Shown here: piece by piece, positions 24,518 to 33,056 of the stretch
How the letters are laid out: each line of letters begins with the position of its first letter
Position numbering within the stretch: the first letter of the stretch is position 1
DNA from: CAZKRU01 sp964555235
GTDB lineage: Bacteria > Verrucomicrobiota > Verrucomicrobiia > Methylacidiphilales > CAMAQI01
Assembly (NCBI GenBank): GCA_964555235.1
Contig: CAZKRU010000005.1
Coordinates: 15,203 to 79,202, forward strand
Length of the DNA stretch: 64,000 nucleotides
Reading direction: 5' to 3'
Made by a program: the position numbers and the translations under genes
The notes under the pieces: generated by a model
Database searches by the model: none
Told to the model about the DNA's origin: nothing
Seen by the model: the letters and a program-made list of their open reading frames with translations, nothing else

Positions 24518-25111
24518 TTAGAAGGCAAAACGGAGTCCTACTCGAGGAAGCAGGTAGTCGTTGGTCTTATCCGTTAAGACGTAGCGAGCATCGGCAAACA
24601 TACCGACGTGCTCCGTGAAACGAAACTCAACTCCTGCGCCGGCTTGTCCGCTGACCTGAGTCGTTGGACCAAAATGACCTCCGGGGCCAATAAAGGCGTA
24701 AGGAGCCAGATGCATTTCTTCAATCGGGTAACGAAAGATCAGATTCCCGGAGACGGCATAGACGACATCGTCTTTGCTGCCATCCCAAGCATATCCATCC
24801 AGTCCGACTCCGATGTATTTGGTGAAGAAGTAATTGACTCCCAATCCTCCTCCGAAATCATCATTGTAGAGTCCAGGCTTCAGCGTCGTCGCATAAAGTC
24901 CAAAGACATCGAAGCTGAGCTCGTTGCTTCGAAAGAGATCTTTTTCGACCTCCAAGTACGAGGACTTCAATTCTTTTGAGTAATCTCGGTGATCGACGAT
25001 TTTTTTAGGATCTTCGGTTCGTGCTTTGACTTGAGGCGTGCTATCTGCCTGTAGGGGCAGGATGACCGCAGCCGATAAAAGCAGCGACATCAGGATGATG
25101 GTTTTTTTCAT
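24518..25111 (-). CDS. outer-membrane beta-barrel protein
   Basis: This encodes 197 residues with a signal peptide (MKKTIILMSLLLSAAVILPLQADS), then alternating-residue strands such as LSFDVFGLYATTLKPGLYNDDFGGGLGVNYFFTKYIGVGLDGYAWDG and a C-terminal strand ending in Phe (VGLRFAF), typical for BamA-dependent insertion. It is about the size of an eight-stranded barrel. It lies 36 nt after the SYLF gene and is probably co-transcribed, ending at the terminator near 24480. Confidence 0.8.
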   Translation of the reverse strand: MKKTIILMSLLLSAAVILPLQADSTPQVKARTEDPKKIVDHRDYSKELKSSYLEVEKDLFRSNELSFDVFGLYATTLKPGLYNDDFGGGLGVNYFFTKYIGVGLDGYAWDGSKDDVVYAVSGNLIFRYPIEEMHLAPYAFIGPGGHFGPTTQVSGQAGAGVEFRFTEHVGMFADARYVLTDKTNDYLLPRVGLRFAF

Positions 25112-25147
25112 ATTGGGGTTCTTTCAGTTGGGTTTTATAAATTCGAT

Positions 25148-25834
25148 TTAGCTCTTGGCGTCGAGAAGTTCGTAGAGGTGATGCGCCGTTTTGGGTGATT
25201 TGACTTTACCGTTCAGAATATCCTTGGCGTGAACGTCAGCGCCGTAGGCTTTCTGATTGATTTCATCTTTACGTTCCACGGAGGTTCCTCCAAACGTCGC
25301 TCCTCCAAAAACTCCACTGGAATCTTTGTAAACGACATATTCATCACGTTCGATATGACTCGTGGTGGTTCGAGTGGTGGTCGTTGCGGATCCCGCGGTT
25401 CCCGTTGCGGTCATATTCCAGTCGACTTTACCGGCAGAGGTAAACCGCTTCACGGCGGCATCCGTATTCAAGATGACAATGTAACGGGTTTCGGTGAATC
25501 CGAGTTGCGCGCCAAGACTGGCTCCGCCCATATTAAAAGCCGAAGGTGCGGTCCATGACGGAAAGGGGATCGATTTATCGCGCAACACCACAATTCCCTC
25601 GCCCCCTTGTCCACCGACTCCAATCGCTGCCTTCGTGACCGTAAAAATCGCAACCCCCTTGGCTTGCTTTCGGACGCGCAACGGAATTGACTCATTGGAT
25701 CCTTGTTTTTGTTCGAGGATTTTCGTCGCGCTTTGAATGCGCTCTTCCATGTCCTCAGCTTGCAGCAAGGAGTTCGGAATTAATAAAAGCAGCATTGATG
25801 CGAGCGGAAGAAGTTTTAACAAGGTTTTTTTCAT
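25148..25834 (-). CDS. SYLF (Ysc84/DUF500) lipid-binding domain protein
   Basis: This encodes 228 residues with a signal peptide (MKKTLLKLLPLASMLLLLIPNSLLQAE) followed by the SYLF domain (IPLRVRKQAKGVAIFTVTKAAIGVGGQGGEGIVVLRD...NMGGASLGAQLGFTETRYIVILNTDAAVKRF). The secreted bacterial members are of unknown function; the eukaryotic domain binds phosphoinositides. A regulatory palindrome ends 33 nt upstream of the ATG. Confidence 0.9.
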   Translation of the reverse strand: MKKTLLKLLPLASMLLLLIPNSLLQAEDMEERIQSATKILEQKQGSNESIPLRVRKQAKGVAIFTVTKAAIGVGGQGGEGIVVLRDKSIPFPSWTAPSAFNMGGASLGAQLGFTETRYIVILNTDAAVKRFTSAGKVDWNMTATGTAGSATTTTRTTTSHIERDEYVVYKDSSGVFGGATFGGTSVERKDEINQKAYGADVHAKDILNGKVKSPKTAHHLYELLDAKS

Positions 25835-25867
25835 GTCGTCAGCTTACTGAAGCATGAAATGAATCCT

Positions 25868-25885
25868 ATGGGGTCTATACCCCAC
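25868..25885 (-). promoter_or_regulatory. GGGGT/ACCCC palindrome, copy 8
   Basis: On the minus strand this is GTGGGGT-ATAG-ACCCCAT, ending 33 nt before the SYLF gene start. It is the only 4-nt-spacer version with full GGGGT/ACCCC arms. Confidence 0.6.
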
Positions 25886-26013
25886 AATCGAAGCGATCCA
25901 AACGTATTCCTAATCGCTTGGAAATTACCGGATCTATTTCAGACACGCTTGCAACCTCTGTCCAAACGGTCGAAAGATGAAAAATTTAAAAACGGATTTA
26001 AAGTAGAAAATTT

Positions 26014-26068
26014 TGCACTCGGGGAGACTCGAACTCCCATGGTGTTACCCACTAGCACCTCAAGCTAA
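26014..26068 (-). pseudogene. tRNA-Leu(GAG) 3' fragment, probable attachment-site scar
   Basis: Read on the minus strand, these 55 nt contain an anticodon stem and loop (TTAGC-TTGAGGT-GCTAG, anticodon GAG), a long variable arm (TGGGTAACACCAT), a complete T arm (GGGAG-TTCGAGT-CTCCC), the 3' acceptor strand CGAGTGC and discriminator A. The matching 5' acceptor strand GCACTCG and the D arm are absent upstream. A bare 3' tRNA half is the expected product of tyrosine-recombinase integration into a tRNA gene. Confidence 0.75.
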
Positions 26069-26118
26069 ATATTTTAACTATGAGGCAAGCTGTTTGTCCG
26101 CAGAATTGTCCGCAATTT

Positions 26119-26250
26119 TCAATCGAAGTGATATTTTTTTATGTCTATAGAGACTTTCTTTATTGAGTCTTTCCCCTGCATGCCATAATGACCTTCTCTG
26201 GCTTTGCCTTTTAACGACAGCTCAGAGGCATTTCGGGGCATGGGTAACAT
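26119..26250 (-). CDS. small basic protein downstream of ART-like gene
   Basis: A 43-codon frame starts 10 nt after the stop of the gene at 26261 on the same strand (MLPMPRNASELSLKGKAREGHYGMQGKD... ending in KKYHFD). It has no signal or membrane segment and many Lys. Operon spacing suggests it is translated with its neighbour and could be an antitoxin or accessory peptide. The function is not known, and ATG 26241 is an alternative start. Confidence 0.4.
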   Translation of the reverse strand: MLPMPRNASELSLKGKAREGHYGMQGKDSIKKVSIDIKKYHFD

Positions 26251-26260
26251 TTTCCGAGAA

Positions 26261-26998
26261 TCAAACGTGTTTTGCGATAAGAGGAGTCCGGGAGATATTT
26301 TTCGGTTTATGAAATTTCTGACAATCGGCTTTAGCTATCCACAATAATTCATGAAATCTCTCCTGTTCATTTTTAGTAAGCACTTGAGGGGCGTAATATT
26401 TGCCGAGAATTGCGGCTGGTAAAATATCTTTTACGGCGACCCAATCAATACGTTCGGCAACACAGTAATGACATTGAATTATGGAAGCCATTTTTAACTT
26501 CCATGCATGTGCAGCAGACTTTTGGAGATTTTTAAGTTGATCTAATCCGACTCTCACAACGTAAACGATTTGGAAGGTATTTTTGGGAGTGTACTTTTCG
26601 GCAATAGACTCCAACCTCATTTTATCTGATAGTTGAAGTGGTAATTTCAACATTGCTTTGGCGGCATTGGAAATTGCTTTAACGGTTTCTCCACCGGGCA
26701 TGCTGCTATAATTCAATGCAGTTGCAAAACGATGACTGAAATGAGCGCCGCTTCCAGATAAATGCTTTCTGTAATTCATCACAAAGGAAGCCGATGAGAT
26801 TGACAATTTCTTGCAGTGCTCATCCACAAAGCGTTTAATGAATTTTGTATCTTCAGGAGCGAATGGATGGAAATTTAGAGGGAAACCGTTTTTTTCTATG
26901 GAATCTTCATAAATGGAAGTGGTGCCATGAAACAAAATCTGCAAGTCAGCACGATATTGGTATTCTTCAATGTCGCTGAGAGTTAATGCAGGAACCAT
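26261..26998 (-). CDS. ADP-ribosyltransferase-like protein (tentative)
   Basis: This encodes 245 residues, soluble. Near the N-terminus ILFHGTTSIYEDSIEKNGFPLNF resembles the HGT...GF start of PARP/KptA-type ADP-ribosyltransferase folds. About 75 residues later GSGAHFSHRFATALNYSSMPGGE resembles the G-x-x-F-S...A-x-x-Y segment that follows in such proteins. The catalytic glutamate is not evident. TTGACA lies at 27035-27030 upstream on this strand as a possible -35 box. Placed just inside the tRNA scar, it may be a defence or toxin gene (inference). Confidence 0.5.
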   Translation of the reverse strand: MVPALTLSDIEEYQYRADLQILFHGTTSIYEDSIEKNGFPLNFHPFAPEDTKFIKRFVDEHCKKLSISSASFVMNYRKHLSGSGAHFSHRFATALNYSSMPGGETVKAISNAAKAMLKLPLQLSDKMRLESIAEKYTPKNTFQIVYVVRVGLDQLKNLQKSAAHAWKLKMASIIQCHYCVAERIDWVAVKDILPAAILGKYYAPQVLTKNEQERFHELLWIAKADCQKFHKPKNISRTPLIAKHV

Positions 26999-27083
26999 AG
27001 GTATTTGCGTTTATTCCAGAAACGAGGATTGTCAATTTGTCACAGGTATTTTCTTTTTACCGAACATCTGCTAGAGTGCAAAC

Positions 27084-27389
27084 GTGAAAAATACGCGAGG
27101 AAATATCTCTTGGATCGATATCAAATCGAAAAGTTGCCCGCCGCAGGTGCGGCAGAAATATCCGGGCCTCGGAACTCGTAAAATCAAGAAAGGGGATTCG
27201 GTGAAAGCCGGGCTTTACCGAACCCAGGGAGCGCGACTCAAGACGGTTGATTTTTGGTGTGTTGTCAACGAGGTTCGCCCCGATGGAGAGCTTCAAGTCC
27301 TCATTGATGAGGACCTATCGACAGAATGGGATTACCGCAAAGGCCAATCCCTTCTCGCACAGCCATCCGCGATTTTGGATGTCGTTTAA
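27084..27389 (+). CDS. hypothetical protein
   Basis: This encodes 101 residues from GTG 27084, basic at the start and acidic later (KIKKGDSVKAGLYRTQGARLKTVDFWCVVNEVRPDGELQVLIDEDLS), suggesting a small beta-barrel or SH3-like fold. Family not recognised. The hairpin at 27470 may end its transcript. Confidence 0.5.
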   Translation: MKNTRGNISWIDIKSKSCPPQVRQKYPGLGTRKIKKGDSVKAGLYRTQGARLKTVDFWCVVNEVRPDGELQVLIDEDLSTEWDYRKGQSLLAQPSAILDVV

Positions 27390-27798
27390 AATCGATTGCG
27401 CGAAAGACTTTTTCGTTTCAAACCTAGACTCCAGATGAGCTGACACACCGCCAGAGGCGGGAAAGATCAGCTCGCAAGGCGAGCGCATTTTTTGCCTTGA
27501 AAGCCAAAATCTCTGGTGCCGGGGTAGGGGTAGCGACCGCAGGACGGCCCGGAAGCCTCCGGAACGAACAAAGCAGAGTGACGAGAGACTTCCGGATGAA
27601 GCCGGAGAAGGGGAAGCGGCCCCCGCGCCTTTTGCGGCGACCACCTGTGGAAGCGTTGAAACGAAACAGGGAGTGAGGGAGGAGAAAAATTTAACGTTGA
27701 AGGAAGGATGGTGTCATTGGTTGGCATTTCTGAATAAAAGAGAGTTCACCATGGTTGTCTTAACATCATAGGAGAAGGAACATAATGAGATCCCCTCG
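27390..27798. other. non-coding, purine-rich GC-rich stretch
   Basis: No gene can be supported. A hairpin GCTCGC-AAG-GCGAGC at 27470-27484, soon followed by six T, looks like an intrinsic terminator. From 27515 to 27690 the plus strand is unusually G/A-rich with repeated CCGGA/TCCGG words that could fold extensively, so a structured RNA is possible. Confidence 0.4.
27470..27492 (+). terminator. possible intrinsic terminator
   Basis: GCTCGC and GCGAGC pair around AAG, and GCATTTTTT follows. It lies 80 nt after the gene at 27084. Confidence 0.5.
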
Positions 27799-28980
27799 AT
27801 GGAAAGTGCCCAAAACAGCTCCAAATTGACATTGAAATTCGAGAGAGTAAGATCAAGGGCGCGCTTACCCATCATGAACGACTGGATTTCACTTCTTAAA
27901 AAGTACGTAGCTCGGGAGGGCCATCCCAACGTCCCCGTCGATCACATTGAATCCGGGAAAAATCTTGGGAAGTGGGTCAGCATGACGAAACATTTCTATC
28001 GAAGAGGAAGGCTTCGTGGCATTTCAGTTCACGAGTTGGAAGCATTGCCGGGGTGGTCATGGGAGCCAAGAAGACATAAGGCGCAAGTCTTGGACGCCGA
28101 TCATCCCTGGTTTTACCTGCTGACATTATTCGGGAGGAAATACGGTCACTGTAAGATGCCCTCTTCTCGAATCTACATGAACAAGCGGCTCGGGCAGTGG
28201 GTACACAAAATTCGCGGCAAATATGAATCAGGTCAACTCTCTCCCTCAGAAGCAGAATTATTTTCTCATTTGCCCGGATGGGATTGGAATCTTCCCAAGA
28301 ATGACTGGCGAGCCAAGTACGAAATTCTTGTTAAATACCAGAAGAGATTCGGGTCTGTGCGCATGCACTGCCGCCATCAAGAGGGTCGGATCGCGATCGG
28401 TTCGTGGATTTCCACTCAACGGATCGCCTATAAAAGAGATGAATTAAGTAGGGAGAGAATTGACCTCCTGGAAGCGCTTCCAGGGTGGTCCTGGTATCCG
28501 CGCACCGAGAGTAGGGAAAAAGGACTCCGGCTCCTCAAGCAATTTGTGGCCGAGAACAACCATTCCGCAGTTCCTTCTCGATATCGTCCTGAAAATTTTG
28601 AATTGGCTCACTGGTGCAGTCGATTGAGATACTTGCATAAAACTGGTCGTCTCAATAAGGATTTATCGTCCAGGCTTGTGTCCATGCCCCAATGGGTCTG
28701 GGAGACGCGTATTGATCGATGGCCACAGCATTACGAAGCTTATAAGGCAGCGCTCTTGGATTCGGGTCAGATCCGCGACCCCAAACTAAAGATGTGGGAA
28801 AGCCAACAGAGAAAAAAATTCAAACGTGGGAAGCTCCAGGAGCAGCGAGTCAAATTATTAGCGGCGTTGCCAGGATGGAGATTTGTGATCCGGAATCGTG
28901 TCCCCCGCAACCAGTCGTCCATCGAGCGTGTGAGACTGAATTTAGCAAAGCGGGAATTGCTTAAACTGGCTGCCGCTTAA
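27799..28980 (+). CDS. helicase-associated (HA) repeat protein
   Basis: This encodes 393 residues built almost only of five tandem HA repeats of about 65-70 residues. Each runs W-x(n)-G-x(2)-VP...LG-x-W-V-x(3)-R-x(2)-Y-x-x-G-x-L...LPGW-x-W; the end motifs are LPGWSWEPR, LPGWDWNLP, LPGWSWYPR, MPQWVWETR and LPGWRFVIR. HA domains normally follow SF2 helicase cores and are thought to bind nucleic acid. Here no helicase is attached. ATG 27874 (MNDWISLL) is a possible later start. It converges on and overlaps the next gene by 20 nt. Confidence 0.75.
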   Translation: MESAQNSSKLTLKFERVRSRARLPIMNDWISLLKKYVAREGHPNVPVDHIESGKNLGKWVSMTKHFYRRGRLRGISVHELEALPGWSWEPRRHKAQVLDADHPWFYLLTLFGRKYGHCKMPSSRIYMNKRLGQWVHKIRGKYESGQLSPSEAELFSHLPGWDWNLPKNDWRAKYEILVKYQKRFGSVRMHCRHQEGRIAIGSWISTQRIAYKRDELSRERIDLLEALPGWSWYPRTESREKGLRLLKQFVAENNHSAVPSRYRPENFELAHWCSRLRYLHKTGRLNKDLSSRLVSMPQWVWETRIDRWPQHYEAYKAALLDSGQIRDPKLKMWESQQRKKFKRGKLQEQRVKLLAALPGWRFVIRNRVPRNQSSIERVRLNLAKRELLKLAAA

Positions 28981-29938
28981 CGATGGCATGTTGTACTCGT
29001 TTTTGCGCCCTCGGCTTCCGATGCGCTTTCTTTGTAATTCCAATGCTTTTTAAACGTGCTTTCTTTTCCGGTGTCAGATTCCTCCAATTTGAACGCAGAC
29101 TGTGATACCAACGTCCCAACGCCGGATTTTCAGGCCAATCTTTTGGGATTTTAACCACGCCAAACCTTTGATGGACGTCCTTTAATTCTTCGTAACGCAT
29201 GTTCCAAATATCTTGAACCACCTCCCAAAGGACGCCTCGCTCCTCAAGTTGCTCAATTCTTTCTTTGGGGAGTCTCCCAATGCGATACGCCGGGCGAGCT
29301 CCCGACAAGAGGACACTTCCCCGAGGATATTCTTGGTTTTCTCTCGGGATATTCCCATGACCAAACCGTTTTTGATAAGCTGCGATTTCCTTGAGGCCCG
29401 ACTCCCAGAGCGTCTCAAAGGGATCCCAAATGAATCCGGCGTCGTCCAACTCCTTGATTTGCTTGGCGGTTAGTTTTGCGCGATCCCTCCGTAATCTGGA
29501 AAACCATCCTCTCATTTGAATTGAAATATTGACGTAATATCCGCCCAAATGTTTCTCCAGCGTTTTCAAGACCTTCATATCTCGTTCCCATCGCCACTCG
29601 TCCAAATCCCAGATAATTCCGATGCGATTCAGAAAATGCTCTCTCCTGGGATCGAGTGTTCCCTCTCGTCGTCTCTTTCGCTGTTTGGAAATCCAACCCC
29701 GAAGAGGTTTTTTGGGAATCCTTCCTTTGCATTTTTCAAAGTTCAAGGCTTGGATTAAAAAAAGGCGGTCGGGCGGGGTAAAGGGATAGCCCAATTCGAT
29801 CAGTTCCTTGATGGTTGAAGTATTTAAGGAATACGGGTTAGCGAGAACTCGCTGATGCAGGCGAAGAATGGGCTTCGCCTGAGGGGTCTTCAAGCCTTTG
29901 GGTCCATGTAGGCGGAGAAATTCGATTAACTCTTGCAT
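28961..29938 (-). CDS. helicase-associated (HA) repeat protein, divergent
   Basis: This encodes 325 residues: about 95 unassigned N-terminal residues, then about four degenerate HA-like repeats (RGWISKQRKRRREGTL...GIIWDLDEW, RGWFSRLRRDRAKLT...GFIWDP, RIGRLPKERIEQLEERGVLWEV, LGRWYHSLRSNWRNLT) and a very basic tail (KKAHRKPRAQKRVQHAIVKRQ). It probably binds nucleic acid. It overlaps the convergent HA gene at the 3' ends by 20 nt. Confidence 0.65.
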   Translation of the reverse strand: MQELIEFLRLHGPKGLKTPQAKPILRLHQRVLANPYSLNTSTIKELIELGYPFTPPDRLFLIQALNFEKCKGRIPKKPLRGWISKQRKRRREGTLDPRREHFLNRIGIIWDLDEWRWERDMKVLKTLEKHLGGYYVNISIQMRGWFSRLRRDRAKLTAKQIKELDDAGFIWDPFETLWESGLKEIAAYQKRFGHGNIPRENQEYPRGSVLLSGARPAYRIGRLPKERIEQLEERGVLWEVVQDIWNMRYEELKDVHQRFGVVKIPKDWPENPALGRWYHSLRSNWRNLTPEKKARLKSIGITKKAHRKPRAQKRVQHAIVKRQPV

Positions 29939-30064
29939 TGGATCTTATTGAACGATTCAGTTTTCAGGTAATAATACCTATCAATTTCAACAAACAAGTT
30001 AAAATTACAATCCCTAATGCAATTGGGTTGACAAATTTTAAGAGCCTCTTAGGGTCCGAGGTCG

Positions 30065-33037
30065 GTGCAACGAATCGCAACATTTTTTTGGGTGTTTTTG
30101 GTGTTGGGCTTGGGAGGAATTAGGGCGCAGACGGTTGCGACTCCGTCGTTATCGATTCCTGCGGGTGAATACACCACTGAAAAGAGTGTGGAGGCTTCGA
30201 GCGCGACGCTGGGAGCAATGCTGCATTATACGCTGAATGGCACGGACCCGGCAGAAAGTGATCCGATTTTATCAGCGCCTTTTAGTGTTAAGCACACACT
30301 GCAATTGAAGGTGAAAGCATTTTTGGCAGGGATGACGCCAAGTGAGACGACGACGGGGGATTATGTGATTACCGGATCGGTGGCGGCTGGCGGCAATCAT
30401 GTCTTGGGACTCAAGAGTGATGGGACAGTCTGGGCGTGGGGATTAAACGCGACTGGCCAGTTGGGGGATGGAACGACGGTATTAAAGAGTAGCCCGGTGC
30501 AGGTCAAAACAAATGCGACGACGTTTTTGACGGGAGTGGTGGAAATCGGAGCGGGGCAAAATCACAGCGTGGCGCTTAAAAGTGATGGGACGGTTTGGTG
30601 CTGGGGAACCGGAGGAGGGTCGCAGCTTGGAAATAATGCGACGGCCAATTCAAGTTATCCGGTTCAGGTGAAACTGACCTCCACAACCTTTTTGACGGGA
30701 ATCGTGGCGATTTCAGTGGGAGATAATCATACGCTTGCTCTCAAAAGCGACGGAACGGTTTGGGCGTGGGGAACCAATAGCAGTTCGCAGCTCGGGGATG
30801 GAACCACGGCGGCCAAAAAAATGGCGGTTCAAGTCCTTGATTCTGTCGGAGGGATTTCAGGGGTTGCCGAAATTGCGGCCGGGGGCTCGCATTCGCTTTT
30901 TGTCAAAACCAATGGAGAGGTTTGGTCGGTTGGATTAAACAGCAGCAGTCAATTGGGCGATAATACGACCACGTTGCGCAATAAAGCGGTTCAGGTTTTA
31001 CAAGCCGTTGGAGTCCCTTTGACGGGAGTAGCATACGCGGCGGCGGGAGCGAATCACAGTCTGGCGATCAAGACGGATGGGACGGTCGTGGCATGGGGAA
31101 GCAATGCGCAGGGCCAGTTGGGGATTAATAGTACGACGACTTCCAAAATGGCGGTGGCGGTGAGCGGTCTCACGGACGTGATCGATCTGGTCGGGGGCGG
31201 AGCCCATAGCATGGCGATGAAGAGCGACGGAAGTATTTGGAGCTTTGGTTTTAATTATACGGGAGCTCTGGGAGATGGAACTTCGACACGTCGGCTGACA
31301 CCGGTCCGCGCCGGGGGAGCGACTTTGGGATTGCGCATGGCGGCGAAGAACAACCTGACGGTGGTGGAAAAGACCGACGGAGCGCTGGTGAGTTTTGGGG
31401 AAAACGTTTCTGGCGTTTTTGGGAATGGAACCCTTGGTTATGCGATGACGGTGGCGCAGGTGCCGAGTCTGGCGGGAATCACGCAAGTGGCGGCGGGAGG
31501 CAATCAGACGATGACCTTGAAAAGCGATGGAACGGTCTGGACGTTTGGAGACAATGAAAATTCAAATTTAGGGGATGGAACGAGCACGGCGAGTGGAATT
31601 CCCGTGAGGGCCACACCGAGTAGCGGAGTGCTGGATCAGGTGACGCAGATTGCGGCGGGGCTGAATCATCAGGTGGCACTGAAAGGGAACGGGGACGTCT
31701 TTGCCTGGGGATTGAATTCGAATGGACAGGTGGGGGATAATAGCACGACGTTGAGAGCACGTCCGGTGCAGGTCAAAACGAACGCGACGACTTTTTTGAC
31801 CGGAGTGACGGCGATCAGTGCGGGGGATACGCACACGGTTGCACTCAAGAACGACAACACGGTCTGGTCGTGGGGATTGAATTCTAGCGGCCAATTGGGG
31901 GATGGAACGGCTACGAAGCGATTGATCGCGACCCAAATGCTCGCTTCGGCGGGAGTTCCCTTTTCCGGGGCCACGGCGATTGCAGCAGGAGGGACGCATA
32001 CCTTAATTCTGAAAAGTGATGGAACGGTTTGGGCGGTGGGAGGGAATGCCAACGGACGCTTGGGGAATAACACGACGACGAATTCGAGTTACCCGGTTCA
32101 AGTGAAGATCGATGCGGTGAACTTCCTGACGGGAGTTGCCAGTATTGCGGCGGGGCAGAGCCACAGTTTTGCGTTGAAGACGGATGGAACACTCTGGGGT
32201 TGGGGCCTGAACAGTTCGAAGCAATTGGGGGATGGAACGACAACGCAGCGACTCATTGCGACGGTGGTTCCGGGAGCCCATGTTTGGACAAAGGTGAAAG
32301 CGGGAGCGAATCACACCATTGCAGTCCGAAACGATCAAACGGTTTGGTCCTTTGGAGGAAATACGAGTGGGCAGCTGGCCAACAACACACTGACGAATCA
32401 AGGGAGCCCGGTTCAGATGCGGACCGCAAGCGCGATGATGGGATCGGTTTTAGAAGGAGCGGGAGGAACGGCCCATAGCATTTTGCTTAAAACGGATGGA
32501 ACGGTCTGGACGGCGGGAAGTAATTCGAGAGGTCAGTTGGGATTAGGAACCCGAGGCTTTGATCCGGTGGGAGTGACGATCACGACGCCACGATTAGTCG
32601 ATGGAGATGATGCCGATGGCGACGGAATTCCGACGTATCAGGAACGGATGGATGGAACGAATGCGGATTTGGCAGATACGGATTGGGATGGATTGACGGA
32701 TTTTTATGAGAATAACACCTCCCATACCAGTGCGATTCTGGCAGATACCGATGGTGATGGGGTGAAGGATGGCGACGAAATCGTGCGTGGGACAGATCCT
32801 CTAAATGGAACAAGTATCAATGGAGCGGTTTTTGTGGATGCGATCAGTGGTAATGATGCAAATTCAGGCTTTGTTCTTGCAGCTCCAAAGCGATCAATTC
32901 GCGGTGGCCTCTTGGCGGCAATTTCCGGAGATATAGTGCAAGTTGAACCTGGAACTTATTCGGAGAATCTAATTTCAACCGATATTCGATCTTTAAAACT
33001 GAAACCAAACGGCACGGTAAGAATTACAGTGCCATAG
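30065..33037 (+). CDS. secreted RCC1-repeat protein with TSP3 and beta-helix start
   Basis: This encodes 990 residues from GTG 30065: a signal peptide (to IRAQ, about 22), a chitobiase C-terminal-like (CHB_HEX) domain (about 25-115), then 14 RCC1 repeats of about 52 residues recognised by the SDGTVWAWG-x-N-x(3)-QLGDGT core (about 118-840). Thrombospondin type 3 calcium repeats (DADGDGIPT, DTDWDGLTD, DTDGDGVKD) and a final 75 residues resembling the start of a DUF1565 right-handed helix (FVDAISGNDANSG) follow. Fourteen repeats would make two seven-bladed propellers. It is likely exported and surface-exposed; the partner is unknown. Confidence 0.85.
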   Translation: MQRIATFFWVFLVLGLGGIRAQTVATPSLSIPAGEYTTEKSVEASSATLGAMLHYTLNGTDPAESDPILSAPFSVKHTLQLKVKAFLAGMTPSETTTGDYVITGSVAAGGNHVLGLKSDGTVWAWGLNATGQLGDGTTVLKSSPVQVKTNATTFLTGVVEIGAGQNHSVALKSDGTVWCWGTGGGSQLGNNATANSSYPVQVKLTSTTFLTGIVAISVGDNHTLALKSDGTVWAWGTNSSSQLGDGTTAAKKMAVQVLDSVGGISGVAEIAAGGSHSLFVKTNGEVWSVGLNSSSQLGDNTTTLRNKAVQVLQAVGVPLTGVAYAAAGANHSLAIKTDGTVVAWGSNAQGQLGINSTTTSKMAVAVSGLTDVIDLVGGGAHSMAMKSDGSIWSFGFNYTGALGDGTSTRRLTPVRAGGATLGLRMAAKNNLTVVEKTDGALVSFGENVSGVFGNGTLGYAMTVAQVPSLAGITQVAAGGNQTMTLKSDGTVWTFGDNENSNLGDGTSTASGIPVRATPSSGVLDQVTQIAAGLNHQVALKGNGDVFAWGLNSNGQVGDNSTTLRARPVQVKTNATTFLTGVTAISAGDTHTVALKNDNTVWSWGLNSSGQLGDGTATKRLIATQMLASAGVPFSGATAIAAGGTHTLILKSDGTVWAVGGNANGRLGNNTTTNSSYPVQVKIDAVNFLTGVASIAAGQSHSFALKTDGTLWGWGLNSSKQLGDGTTTQRLIATVVPGAHVWTKVKAGANHTIAVRNDQTVWSFGGNTSGQLANNTLTNQGSPVQMRTASAMMGSVLEGAGGTAHSILLKTDGTVWTAGSNSRGQLGLGTRGFDPVGVTITTPRLVDGDDADGDGIPTYQERMDGTNADLADTDWDGLTDFYENNTSHTSAILADTDGDGVKDGDEIVRGTDPLNGTSINGAVFVDAISGNDANSGFVLAAPKRSIRGGLLAAISGDIVQVEPGTYSENLISTDIRSLKLKPNGTVRITVP

Positions 33038-33056
33038 GGAATAATAGCGAGGACCT

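Noticed and set aside
24608..24979. 123-codon plus-strand frame inside the outer-membrane barrel gene
   Set aside because: Shadow frame; the minus-strand protein has a signal peptide, barrel pattern and terminator.
25859..26068. 69-codon plus-strand frame ending GETRTPMVLPTSTSS
   Set aside because: It is the antisense translation of the tRNA-Leu fragment and has no ribosome site or domain.
31568..32401. Long minus-strand frames across the RCC1 genes
   Set aside because: They arise from the repeated codon pattern of the RCC1 repeats and have no start context or domain.
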